From CAZZEX01 sp964653285 (GTDB lineage: Bacteria > Chloroflexota > Anaerolineae > B4-G1), in NCBI GenBank assembly GCA_964653285.1, contig CAZZEX010000039.1, forward strand, positions 1-41,309: a stretch of DNA of 41,309 nucleotides. The letters run 5' to 3'. A program made the position numbers and the translations under genes. Shown here in pieces: positions 34,264-41,032 of the stretch. Below the pieces are notes generated by a model, which did no database searches, had not been told where the DNA came from, and saw nothing but the letters and a program-made list of their open reading frames with translations. Each line of letters begins with the position of its first letter. The stretch's first letter is position 1.

Positions 34264-35127
34264 ATGCAATTCCTACGCAATCTCCTGGGACTGGAAAAAA
34301 CATCTGCTTCTGCTTCGAGCACTCTGTCCCCACCCATGGCACCGTCCACCCAGCCCAGGCTCAAAGTCGGGTGGGCTACCGATGTGGGTGAAGTGCGACG
34401 TCACAATGAGGATACAGCGCTGATTATCACAGCCGCACACGACGGTGACGATACGCTACCTATGTTTGGGGTTTTCGTTCTGGCCGACGGCATGGGAGGG
34501 CACCAGGCTGGAGAGGTTGCCAGTTCTCTGGCAGCGCGAGTCGTGGCTCATCACATCATGCGCCAATTCTACCTGCCGACCCTCGTCAGCCAGGAACACG
34601 GTACAGACCAGCCGGCTCTGAACGATGTACTCGTGGATGCAGTGCGGGCGGCCAACAGCGCCGTGGCAGATCGGGTACCCGGTGGGGGAACGACGCTGAC
34701 CTGTGCACTGGTACTCGGCCCACGAGCCTACATCGCCCACGTAGGCGACAGCCGGGCCTATGTTGTCACAGAAGAGGGGCTTGATCAGATCACTCACGAT
34801 CACTCGCTGGTGGACCGCCTGGTTGAATTGGGGCAACTCACGCGCGATGAAGCCACTATTCATCCACAGAAGAACGTGCTATACCGTGCCATCGGTCAGA
34901 GCGGCCTGCTGGAGGTAGACACCTACGTGCGAACTGTTCCCCACGGGGGATGCTTGCTGCTTTGCAGTGATGGGCTGTGGAGCATGGTGAGTGAGACAGA
35001 GATAACCCATATCATCACGACCGCCTCCTCACTTCAGGCGGCGTGCGAGGATCTGGTCGCTGCTGCCAATCGGGCTGGAGGATATGACAACATCACTGCC
35101 ATCCTGATGGAACCGCCACTGGGTTAG
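34264..35127 (+). CDS. PP2C-type Ser/Thr protein phosphatase
   Basis: A 287-residue PPM phosphatase. Metal-binding motifs are present: RRHNEDTALI (Glu49-Asp50), VLADGMGGH (Asp75-Gly76), IAHVGDSRAYVV, LLLCSDGLWSMV and GGYDNITAILM. A short N-terminal segment (MQFLRNLLGLEKTSASASST) precedes the domain. I choose ATG 34264, which has GGAGGAAG upstream; the longer frame to 34207 runs back into the kinase gene. It likely reverses phosphorylation by the kinase next to it. The next gene follows after four bases. Confidence 0.95.
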   Translation: MQFLRNLLGLEKTSASASSTLSPPMAPSTQPRLKVGWATDVGEVRRHNEDTALIITAAHDGDDTLPMFGVFVLADGMGGHQAGEVASSLAARVVAHHIMRQFYLPTLVSQEHGTDQPALNDVLVDAVRAANSAVADRVPGGGTTLTCALVLGPRAYIAHVGDSRAYVVTEEGLDQITHDHSLVDRLVELGQLTRDEATIHPQKNVLYRAIGQSGLLEVDTYVRTVPHGGCLLLCSDGLWSMVSETEITHIITTASSLQAACEDLVAAANRAGGYDNITAILMEPPLG

Positions 35128-35131
35128 GGTA

Positions 35132-36616
35132 ATGAGTATGGACGTCCAGAAAGACTACTATGCCATACTGGGGGTGCCTCAATCTGCGACGGATGAGGAG
35201 ATTAAGCATGCCTATCGCGGACTGGCGCGCCGTTACCATCCCGATAGCCGGACAGAGGGCGCCCCCACAACACTGTTCCACGAGATTCAGATCGCCTACG
35301 CCGTCCTGAGTGATCCGCACCGCCGCCGCGCTTACGATCGGCGACGGACTGAGTTGGGTATGAGCGAGGAGGCGGCACTTTCCTGGGAGATCCTGCTGAG
35401 CCGGAACCAACTCTGTTCTCTCTACGAGGAGCAGGTGTTCTATCTCCTGATAGTAGTACGACCGGCTGCAATCGCGCAAGGCAAGCGGTTACCGCTCAAC
35501 CTGTGTCTGGTGATTGACCGCAGCACCTCGATGCAGGGAGCGCGGCTGGAACATGTCAAGCAAGCAACTCATCAAATCGTGGATGGACTGTGTGACGATG
35601 ATGCCCTGGCAGTGGTCATCTTTAACGACCGGGCTGAAGTTGTACTGCCCAACCGGGTGGGCGTCAACCGTGCCCATGCCAAGGCCAAGATTTCCTCCAT
35701 TTTGGCCAGCGGCGGAACTGAGATTCTGCAAGGCATGCAGGTTGGGCTGGCAGAAATCGAGAAGTTCCATGGCAAGCAGGTCACCAGTCACCTGATCCTC
35801 CTCACCGATGGTCAGACCTACGGTGATGAGGAGGATTGCATAGCCGAGGCCCGGCTGGCAGGAGCACGCCGCATCGGCATCACGGCCATGGGCATAGGCG
35901 AAGACTGGAACGATGCCCTGCTTGATGAGATCGCAGCCCAAAGTGGGGGGGGCTCTGCCTACATCGCATCGCCTGGTCAGGTGCGTACGCTCTTGCAACA
36001 GATAGTGCATGGCCTAGGGTCAGTATTCGCTCAAGGGTTAACTCTGGAGTTCCGCTGTGCCGAGGGCGTAGAGGTGGAAAGCGTGTTCCGCACCTCGCCC
36101 TATCTGGAACATCTCACCCCGACCGACGGCGTGATCAACCTGGGTGCACTGCAAGCCGACGTACCATTTACCATCGCGTTGGAGGTAGGCGTGGCCCAAA
36201 AGCCGCCCGGAGAGCATAGGCTGTTGCAACTCGAACTCACGGGGGACATACCGGCACTGGGGCGTCAGGGAGATAGACTGCGACACGACGTTCGTTGCAC
36301 TTTCACGTCCACTGAGCCACCGCCTGAACCGGTGTCGCCAGCCATTCTGAGTGCGCTGAGCAAAGTCGCCATCTGCCGTATGCAAGAGCGGGCCTGGGAT
36401 GCGCTGGATGGTGGGGACGCCCAAACAGCAACGCACCAATTGGAGATGATGGCCACGCGCCTGTTCGATTTGGGAGAGCCCCAGTTGGCCCGGGCAGCAA
36501 TGCTGGAGGCTGGGCGCATTGCTCAAGGCGGCACTCCAACAGCCAAAGGACGCAAAGAACTCAAGTACGGTACACGTAGTCTGACGATTGCTTCACGGAG
36601 AGAGTCCCATGACTGA
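35132..36616 (+). CDS. J-domain / von Willebrand factor A fusion protein
   Basis: A 494-residue protein. Residues about 7-72 are a J domain (DYYAILGVPQSATDEEIKHAYR, LARRYHPDS with His36-Pro37-Asp38, VLSDPHRRRAYD), able in principle to stimulate a DnaK. Residues about 120-300 are a VWA domain with a full MIDAS site: DRSTS (Asp129, Ser131, Ser133), Thr196 in SGGTEI and Asp226 in LLTDGQT. A beta-rich region (about 305-400) and a helical repeat-like tail (ARLEHV... AICRMQERAWDALDGGDAQT) follow. A J domain attached to a VWA within a kinase/phosphatase operon is unusual. It overlaps the FHA gene by eight bases. Function inferred as a phospho-regulated chaperone adaptor. Confidence 0.9.
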   Translation: MSMDVQKDYYAILGVPQSATDEEIKHAYRGLARRYHPDSRTEGAPTTLFHEIQIAYAVLSDPHRRRAYDRRRTELGMSEEAALSWEILLSRNQLCSLYEEQVFYLLIVVRPAAIAQGKRLPLNLCLVIDRSTSMQGARLEHVKQATHQIVDGLCDDDALAVVIFNDRAEVVLPNRVGVNRAHAKAKISSILASGGTEILQGMQVGLAEIEKFHGKQVTSHLILLTDGQTYGDEEDCIAEARLAGARRIGITAMGIGEDWNDALLDEIAAQSGGGSAYIASPGQVRTLLQQIVHGLGSVFAQGLTLEFRCAEGVEVESVFRTSPYLEHLTPTDGVINLGALQADVPFTIALEVGVAQKPPGEHRLLQLELTGDIPALGRQGDRLRHDVRCTFTSTEPPPEPVSPAILSALSKVAICRMQERAWDALDGGDAQTATHQLEMMATRLFDLGEPQLARAAMLEAGRIAQGGTPTAKGRKELKYGTRSLTIASRRESHD

Positions 36617-37160
36617 CGAAGAGAACCCCATGATTGAAGAGAGCCCGATGATTGAATGTCCATCTTGTGGCCGTAAACATCGTCCTGGCACGTTATTCTG
36701 CAGCGAGTGTGGGGTATACCTGCCCACCGGTGGCCCTCTGCGGACCGAGCCGCTCCCTGAAGAGGAACTGCCTGTCTCGCGAGCGAATCCCTGGGCCAGC
36801 GAGCCTGTTGAAGAACCCGCCGAGGCACCTCCTGTCCCACTACGCATCAAGGTTATATCCACTGGTCGCCAGATTCAGTTACCATCTACTGCCGAGGTGC
36901 ACATCGGGCGTCTCGATGCGGCTCACGGCATCTTCCCTGATCTGGACCTTACCCCTGATGGAGGGCTCGAGAGTGGCGTCTCCCGTCATCATTGCAAGAT
37001 CCATCAGCGAGGCTCGGCTTACCTGGTCGAAGATGTCGGCAGCGCCAATGGCACCTTCCTGAATGGACAGCGTCTGACCCCCTACCTCCCTCACGTGCTC
37101 AAGGATGAGGACGAACTTCAGTTAGGCCACATCAAACTGGAAATCATCATTCAGGAGTGA
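36609..37160 (+). CDS. Zinc-ribbon FHA protein
   Basis: A 183-residue protein. It has a single zinc ribbon at the N-terminus (CPSCGRKH...CSECG, Cys17, 20, 31, 34), an acidic/Pro-rich linker (about 42-75) and a C-terminal FHA domain (AEVHIGRLDAAHGIFPDLDL, SGVSRHHCKIHQRGSAYLVE, DVGSANGTFLNGQRL). The FHA keeps the Gly-Ser-Ala-Asn-Gly core, so it likely reads phosphothreonine. ATG 36609 overlaps the J-VWA stop by eight bases, so the pair is translationally coupled. It is the natural reader of the neighbouring kinase (inferred). Confidence 0.92.
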   Translation: MTDEENPMIEESPMIECPSCGRKHRPGTLFCSECGVYLPTGGPLRTEPLPEEELPVSRANPWASEPVEEPAEAPPVPLRIKVISTGRQIQLPSTAEVHIGRLDAAHGIFPDLDLTPDGGLESGVSRHHCKIHQRGSAYLVEDVGSANGTFLNGQRLTPYLPHVLKDEDELQLGHIKLEIIIQE

Positions 37161-37181
37161 ACTGCGAATGGAGGATGGCGT

Positions 37182-37424
37182 ATGCCTCACACTGTGTTGA
37201 TCCATGTGCTGAACGAGGAGGCTGTGGTAGGAGAGATAGAACGCATTCCTGAGCCCACCGACCAGGTGCTGGTTGTCAGCAATCTCCGGTATCGTGATGG
37301 CCGCGGCGTCTCCTATATCCTGCCCGAAACTGATACGGTGGTCTATCCTTGGATTCGTATCCACTGCGTGGAGATTCTGCCCAGCGAAGAGAAGGAAGAG
37401 ATCGTCAGTTTCGTCCGCGAGTGA
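37182..37424 (+). CDS. Uncharacterised 80-residue protein
   Basis: No family is recognised. The sequence is acidic and beta-rich, without membrane helices: PHTVLIHVLNEEAVVGEIER, then DQVLVVSNLRYRDGRGVSYI, ETDTVVYPWIRIHCVEILPS, and a Glu-rich tail. It reads like a small SH3-like or ligand-binding barrel. It starts 21 bases after the FHA gene and ends 21 bases before the response regulator, and its codon use matches its neighbours. It is likely a dedicated adaptor or a partner of the GTPase (speculation). Confidence 0.7.
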   Translation: MPHTVLIHVLNEEAVVGEIERIPEPTDQVLVVSNLRYRDGRGVSYILPETDTVVYPWIRIHCVEILPSEEKEEIVSFVRE

Positions 37425-37445
37425 TGTGTGCCGAGGTCGCTCATT

Positions 37446-38183
37446 ATGCCCGCTCGCCGTGAGCTTATTCTGGTCGTAGATGACGAACCTCGCATGACCC
37501 GGTTCATCCGTATGAATCTGGAACTTGAGGGATACCAGGTAATAGAAGCCCACAACGGGCTGGAGGCGCTCGACAAAGTGCGTAAGAATCTACCCGATCT
37601 AGTCATCCTCGACGTGATGATGCCCGAATTGGATGGTTTTGATACTTTGGAGATGTTGCGCGAGGTCTCCAGCGTCCCGGTAATCATGCTTACAGTCCGA
37701 GCCGACGAGGAGGATAAGGTGCGTGGGCTGGAACTGGGGGCCGACGACTACATGACCAAGCCCTTCGGTGCCCGCGAGCTTGCCAGCCGTGTCAGAGCGG
37801 TACTACGCCGTACCCAGAGCCCGGTGACGCCAGAAGAGGCCATCCTCCACATTGATAATCGGCTGAGCATAGACTTCGACAGTCGCGAGGTTATCGTCGA
37901 AGGCCAGCGCATTAGGCTGCGCCCGACCGAATTCCGCCTGCTGTATCATCTGATAGAAAACGTGGGCTGGGTGGTGCCCCACGAGATGCTGTTGGCCAAG
38001 GTTTGGGGCTATGAGTATCGCGAGGAAATTCAGTACCTGCGCCTGTATATCACCTACCTGCGGCAGAAGATCGAACCCGATCCGTCCCATCCCCACTACA
38101 TCCTTACTGAACGCGGGGTAGGGTATCGTTTCGTAGACTTCCGCAAAGAGCAACTCTCTGAGGCCCGCAAGGAGAACGTATAA
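37446..38183 (+). CDS. Orphan OmpR/PhoB-family response regulator
   Basis: A 245-residue regulator with no histidine kinase gene beside it. The receiver has Asp12-Asp13, phospho-acceptor Asp56 in LVILDVMMPELDG, and Lys105 in YMTKPF. The DNA-binding part has RLRPTEFRLLYHLIENVGWV, YLRLYITYLRQKIEPDP and RGVGYRFVDF. I choose ATG 37446 (GAGG nine bases upstream); GTG 37428 is possible. It overlaps the GTPase gene by one base (TAATG). Its place in a Ser/Thr-kinase operon suggests cross-talk between the two kinds of phosphorylation (inferred). Confidence 0.93.
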   Translation: MPARRELILVVDDEPRMTRFIRMNLELEGYQVIEAHNGLEALDKVRKNLPDLVILDVMMPELDGFDTLEMLREVSSVPVIMLTVRADEEDKVRGLELGADDYMTKPFGARELASRVRAVLRRTQSPVTPEEAILHIDNRLSIDFDSREVIVEGQRIRLRPTEFRLLYHLIENVGWVVPHEMLLAKVWGYEYREEIQYLRLYITYLRQKIEPDPSHPHYILTERGVGYRFVDFRKEQLSEARKENV

Positions 38184-38698
38184 TGGGAAACATCTACAAA
38201 GTTGTGGTTACAGGCCCTTTCAACTCTGGCAAGACTGAGTTTATTCGCACGCTCTCTGATATTCCAATTGTCTCCACCGAGCAGCGCAGCAGCGATCACT
38301 TTAGGTCTGTAAAGAGTGAGACTACTGTGGCCATGGACTATGGCCAGGTCAGGCTGGATAGTGACCTATTTCATCTCTACGGCACGCCAGGGCAGCCACG
38401 CTTCGACTTTATGTGGGACATCCTGTCCAGGGAGATGCATGCTTTCATTGTGCTGGTGGACAGTGGCGACCGCGGGGAACTCACACAGGCCAAGCGGCTG
38501 ATTCGCATCTTTCGCCGCAAGGGCCGTGTCCCTTACCTGGTGGTGGCAAACAAACAAGATGTGGATAACGCCCTCTCGGTCGGTGCTATCGGCAAGGCAC
38601 TGGGGCTGGATGAGAAGACTCCCATCGTTCCTTGCATTGCCACTGAGAAAGCCGGCACGCGCAACGTATTAAAGGAGTTGAAGCCGCTCATACAGTAG
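38183..38698 (+). CDS. MglA/Ras-like small GTPase
   Basis: A 171-residue P-loop GTPase. Motifs: G1 GPFNSGKT (residues 11-18), Thr47-Thr48 in switch I, G3 in YGTPGQPRF (residues 66-74) and G4 NKQD (123-126). The pattern GxxNSGKT with Thr-Pro-Gly-Gln places it with the bacterial Ras-like GTP-binding proteins (MglA, and the CvnD-like ATP/GTP-binding proteins of actinobacterial conservons). These are usually paired with a Roadblock protein; none is evident here. The start is ATG 38183, sharing its A with the preceding stop. It ends the operon, before a strong terminator. Confidence 0.93.
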   Translation: MGNIYKVVVTGPFNSGKTEFIRTLSDIPIVSTEQRSSDHFRSVKSETTVAMDYGQVRLDSDLFHLYGTPGQPRFDFMWDILSREMHAFIVLVDSGDRGELTQAKRLIRIFRRKGRVPYLVVANKQDVDNALSVGAIGKALGLDEKTPIVPCIATEKAGTRNVLKELKPLIQ

Positions 38699-38727
38699 TA
38701 AAGTAGAAAGCAATTAGTGGCTGACGG

Positions 38728-38744
38728 TTATCCGTGACGCGGTG
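38728..38744. repeat. GTGGCTGAAACCAC palindrome
   Basis: A short palindrome (GGTGGCTGAAACCACGCG region) between the GTPase gene and the terminator. It has the style of the other small dispersed repeats. Confidence 0.45.
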
Positions 38745-38781
38745 GCTGAAACCACGCGCTCTTCCTGTTATTCCTTTGCTG

Positions 38782-38808
38782 CCACCCCCGCGATATGCGC
38801 GGGGGTGG
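38782..38808 (+). terminator. Strong terminator after the signalling island
   Basis: CCACCCCCGCG (38782-38792), loop ATATG, CGCGGGGGTGG (38798-38808), then TCTCTTTCT. An 11-base-pair perfect GC stem, so it is a likely Rho-independent terminator for the operon. Confidence 0.85.
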
Positions 38809-38936
38809 TCTCTTTCTAGTGTATTTCTAGTGCGGCTCTTGTGCTGATCTAATGATAGGAACGTAGAATGTAAATACTTGTAGCCGTCGTACTCCACGAG
38901 ACTACAAAATCAATCTTGATCTAAGGAGATGCAGAG

Positions 38937-39395
38937 ATGGTAAACTTAGTGCGTTGGGAGCCCTTCCGTGACCTGATCAGCCTGCGGGAGGCAATGGACC
39001 GGCTCTTCGAGGAGAGCTTCGTACAACCCCGGCATGTTGGGTGGCCAGCCCCGGTTGGGGTGGGAACACTGGCCGTGGACATGTATGAGACCGATGATGC
39101 CATCGTCGTCGAGGCGGCCATTCCTGGCATCAAGCCCGAGGATCTGGACATCAACGTCACCGGCGATATTCTGACCATCAAGGGCGAGACCAAAGCCGAG
39201 GAAGAGGTCAAAGAGGAAAGTTACATCCGCCGTGAGCGTCGCTACGGTTCCTTCTGTCGTTCACTGACCATCCCGGTCCTGGTCGTGGCCGATAAGGCCA
39301 AGTCTGAGTTTGAGAACAGCGTTCTGACCCTGACACTGCCTAAGGCTGAAGAGGTCAGGCCCAAAGCGATCAAGGTCAAGGCTAAGGGCAAGTAA
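38937..39395 (+). CDS. Small heat-shock protein, Hsp20 family (copy 1)
   Basis: A 152-residue alpha-crystallin-domain chaperone. A short N-terminal arm (NLVRWEPFRDLISLREAMDR) precedes the domain: AVDMYETDDAIVVEAAIPGI, KPEDLDINVTGDILTIKGET, YIRRERRYGSFCRSLTIPV and the conserved Ala-X-X-X-Gly-Val-Leu-type FENSVLTLTLPK. The C-terminal AIKVKAK tail completes it. Start ATG 38937 has AAGGAG eight bases upstream. The second Hsp20 lies 63 bases downstream, probably co-transcribed. It has no obvious CIRCE element. Confidence 0.96.
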   Translation: MVNLVRWEPFRDLISLREAMDRLFEESFVQPRHVGWPAPVGVGTLAVDMYETDDAIVVEAAIPGIKPEDLDINVTGDILTIKGETKAEEEVKEESYIRRERRYGSFCRSLTIPVLVVADKAKSEFENSVLTLTLPKAEEVRPKAIKVKAKGK

Positions 39396-39458
39396 TCGGG
39401 AGGGAGGGAGTTAGAAGTTTCCCCCACCATGTCGTTACTGAGCCAGGGAGGTGATAAA

Positions 39459-39905
39459 GTGACCGTGACACGCTGGAATCCATGGCGCGAGACGATGACC
39501 TTGCGCCAGGCGATGGGTCAACTCTTTGAGGAAAGTTTTGTCCGCCCGGTGCGGAGTTGGGGTGAAGGTTCACTGGAACATCCATTCCGGCTTCCGCTGG
39601 ACGTGTACACGACCCCGGAGGAAATCGCCATTGTCGCATCACTGCCGGGGCTGACCCCCGATGAAGTGGATATTGTTATCGAAGGTGATGCCCTGACTAT
39701 CCGTGGCGAATTGCGACCGCCCTTGGAAAACGTCGAGCACCTGTTCCAGGAGCGGCCCTACGGCGCGTTCTCGCGCACGTTGACGCTGAATGTGCCTGTG
39801 GAAGCGGAGAAGTCCGAGGCAGTCTTCGAGAACGGCGTACTGATGCTCACTCTGCCCAAGGTCGAAGAGACCAAACCCAAGGTCATCAAGGTCAAGAGCA
39901 AATAG
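39459..39905 (+). CDS. Small heat-shock protein, Hsp20 family (copy 2)
   Basis: A 148-residue Hsp20 homologous to the previous gene (TRWNPWRETMTLRQAMGQLF, IAIVASLPGLTPDEVDIVIE, YGAFSRTLTLNVPVEA, FENGVLMLTLPK). The canonical FENGVL is better kept than in copy 1. I choose GTG 39459, preceded by GGGAGGTGA five bases upstream; the longer frame from ATG 39429 covers the Shine-Dalgarno. Probably a tandem duplicate that diverged and may form mixed oligomers (inferred). It ends before the hairpin at 39923. Confidence 0.95.
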   Translation: MTVTRWNPWRETMTLRQAMGQLFEESFVRPVRSWGEGSLEHPFRLPLDVYTTPEEIAIVASLPGLTPDEVDIVIEGDALTIRGELRPPLENVEHLFQERPYGAFSRTLTLNVPVEAEKSEAVFENGVLMLTLPKVEETKPKVIKVKSK

Positions 39906-39922
39906 ACCGGGCAAACATAAGG

Positions 39923-39952
39923 ACAGGGCAGGGTCGTGTGGCCTTGCCCTGT
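39923..39952 (+). terminator. Terminator after the Hsp20 pair
   Basis: ACAGGGC (39923-39929) pairs with GCCCTGT (39946-39952), followed by TTCTTATGG. It separates the Hsp20 operon from the convergent oxidoreductase. Confidence 0.6.
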
Positions 39953-39966
39953 TTCTTATGGTCAGT

Positions 39967-40929
39967 TCATCTGGTAGCAATCTCGTTGGCGACGGCCTCG
40001 GCCAATTGCAGAGCGCGCAGACCATCCCTGCCCGGCACACGGCTGGGGCGGTTCTCGCGCACACAGTCCACAAAGTGACGTAGTTCCAGCATCAGGGGCT
40101 CGAACATGGGAACGTGGATGCGCTCAATGACGCTCTCCTGACGGTACTTGGTGACGTTGTGATTGTCAAGATACTGAGGGAGCGTCCTTCGGTGAACCAG
40201 GACCGATTTGTTCAGCAGGTCAGCCTCAATGTAGGCCCCTTCAGCGATGACTTCGATAGCCCTGACCTTTTGCTCCGTGACCCGTGAGGCAAACAGGGTG
40301 ACGATAGGACCATCCTTAAAAGAGAGACTAGCCACGGCGTGATCTGTAGCGCCGGTGTTGATGGAACGTCCCCAGGCGGTAACCCCTTCCAACTCTGACC
40401 CGATCAGATCTGCCGCCAAGTCCAGATCATGGATCATCAAATCGCGGATGACGTCCACGTCAGTGTTGCTGGTGTCGAAGGGACTCAGCCGGCGCATGTT
40501 GACGCCGATGAGGGTCATGTCTTCGGTGACATGTTTCAGCTCAATGAAGGCCGGATTGAAGCGTTCGATATGGCCGACTTGCAGCACCAGCCCGCGCTCG
40601 TCGGCCATCTGTACCAGTTGCCGGGCCTGTTCAATAGTCTCTGTGATGGGCTTTTCCACCATAACGGGCAGGCCCCGTTCCAGGCACTCGGCGGTCAGAG
40701 TATAGTGAGCGGGCGTGGATGCGGCGGTGGTGACAGCATCCAGTTGGGAAAGCAAGGCCCGGCGGTCAGGAAAGTAAGTGGTTTCATAGCGGTCAGCGAC
40801 CTGGCGTCCACGCTCTTCGTTCAGATCGGCCACACCGACCAGTTCGACGTGAGGCAGGTTGGCACACACGCGGCAGTGCCGCTCGCCCATGACCCCAGCG
40901 CCGATGACGCCTATACGTACAACTTTCAT
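39967..40929 (-). CDS. Gfo/Idh/MocA-family NAD(P)-dependent oxidoreductase
   Basis: A 320-residue dehydrogenase. The Rossmann motif is VRIGVIGAGVMGERH near the N-terminus, the family motif is EKPITETIEQARQLVQ (Glu-Lys-Pro), and a catalytic-region HDLDL is present (MIHDLDLAADLIGSELEG). The substrate is probably a sugar or inositol derivative, often UDP-sugar in polysaccharide synthesis; it cannot be told from the sequence. Three ATGs lie in a row; I choose the third, ATG 40929, six bases after GGAGG. It lies alone between the Hsp20 operon and the surface protein. Confidence 0.94.
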   Translation of the reverse strand: MKVVRIGVIGAGVMGERHCRVCANLPHVELVGVADLNEERGRQVADRYETTYFPDRRALLSQLDAVTTAASTPAHYTLTAECLERGLPVMVEKPITETIEQARQLVQMADERGLVLQVGHIERFNPAFIELKHVTEDMTLIGVNMRRLSPFDTSNTDVDVIRDLMIHDLDLAADLIGSELEGVTAWGRSINTGATDHAVASLSFKDGPIVTLFASRVTEQKVRAIEVIAEGAYIEADLLNKSVLVHRRTLPQYLDNHNVTKYRQESVIERIHVPMFEPLMLELRHFVDCVRENRPSRVPGRDGLRALQLAEAVANEIATR

Positions 40930-40996
40930 CATCATCCTCCCTTGACAGGACAGAGAGTTAATACCTTGCCACAGCGATTGCGACAGGTTCGTAGTA

Positions 40997-41010
40997 GCGA
41001 CTTCAGTCGC
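40997..41010. repeat. GCGACTTCAGTCGC palindrome
   Basis: A short palindrome with a TAGTA flank, between the oxidoreductase start and the end of the surface protein. Confidence 0.5.
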
Positions 41011-41032
41011 CTCGTTACCTCAGGTCAGCAGT

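Noticed and set aside
32240..37160. Type VI secretion regulatory cluster (kinase, phosphatase, FHA)
   Set aside because: No structural secretion genes are present, and the kinase lacks the membrane anchor typical of PpkA.
38728..38808. A regulatory RNA between the GTPase and Hsp20 genes
   Set aside because: The segment is explained by a terminator hairpin and a small palindrome; no promoter is seen upstream of it.
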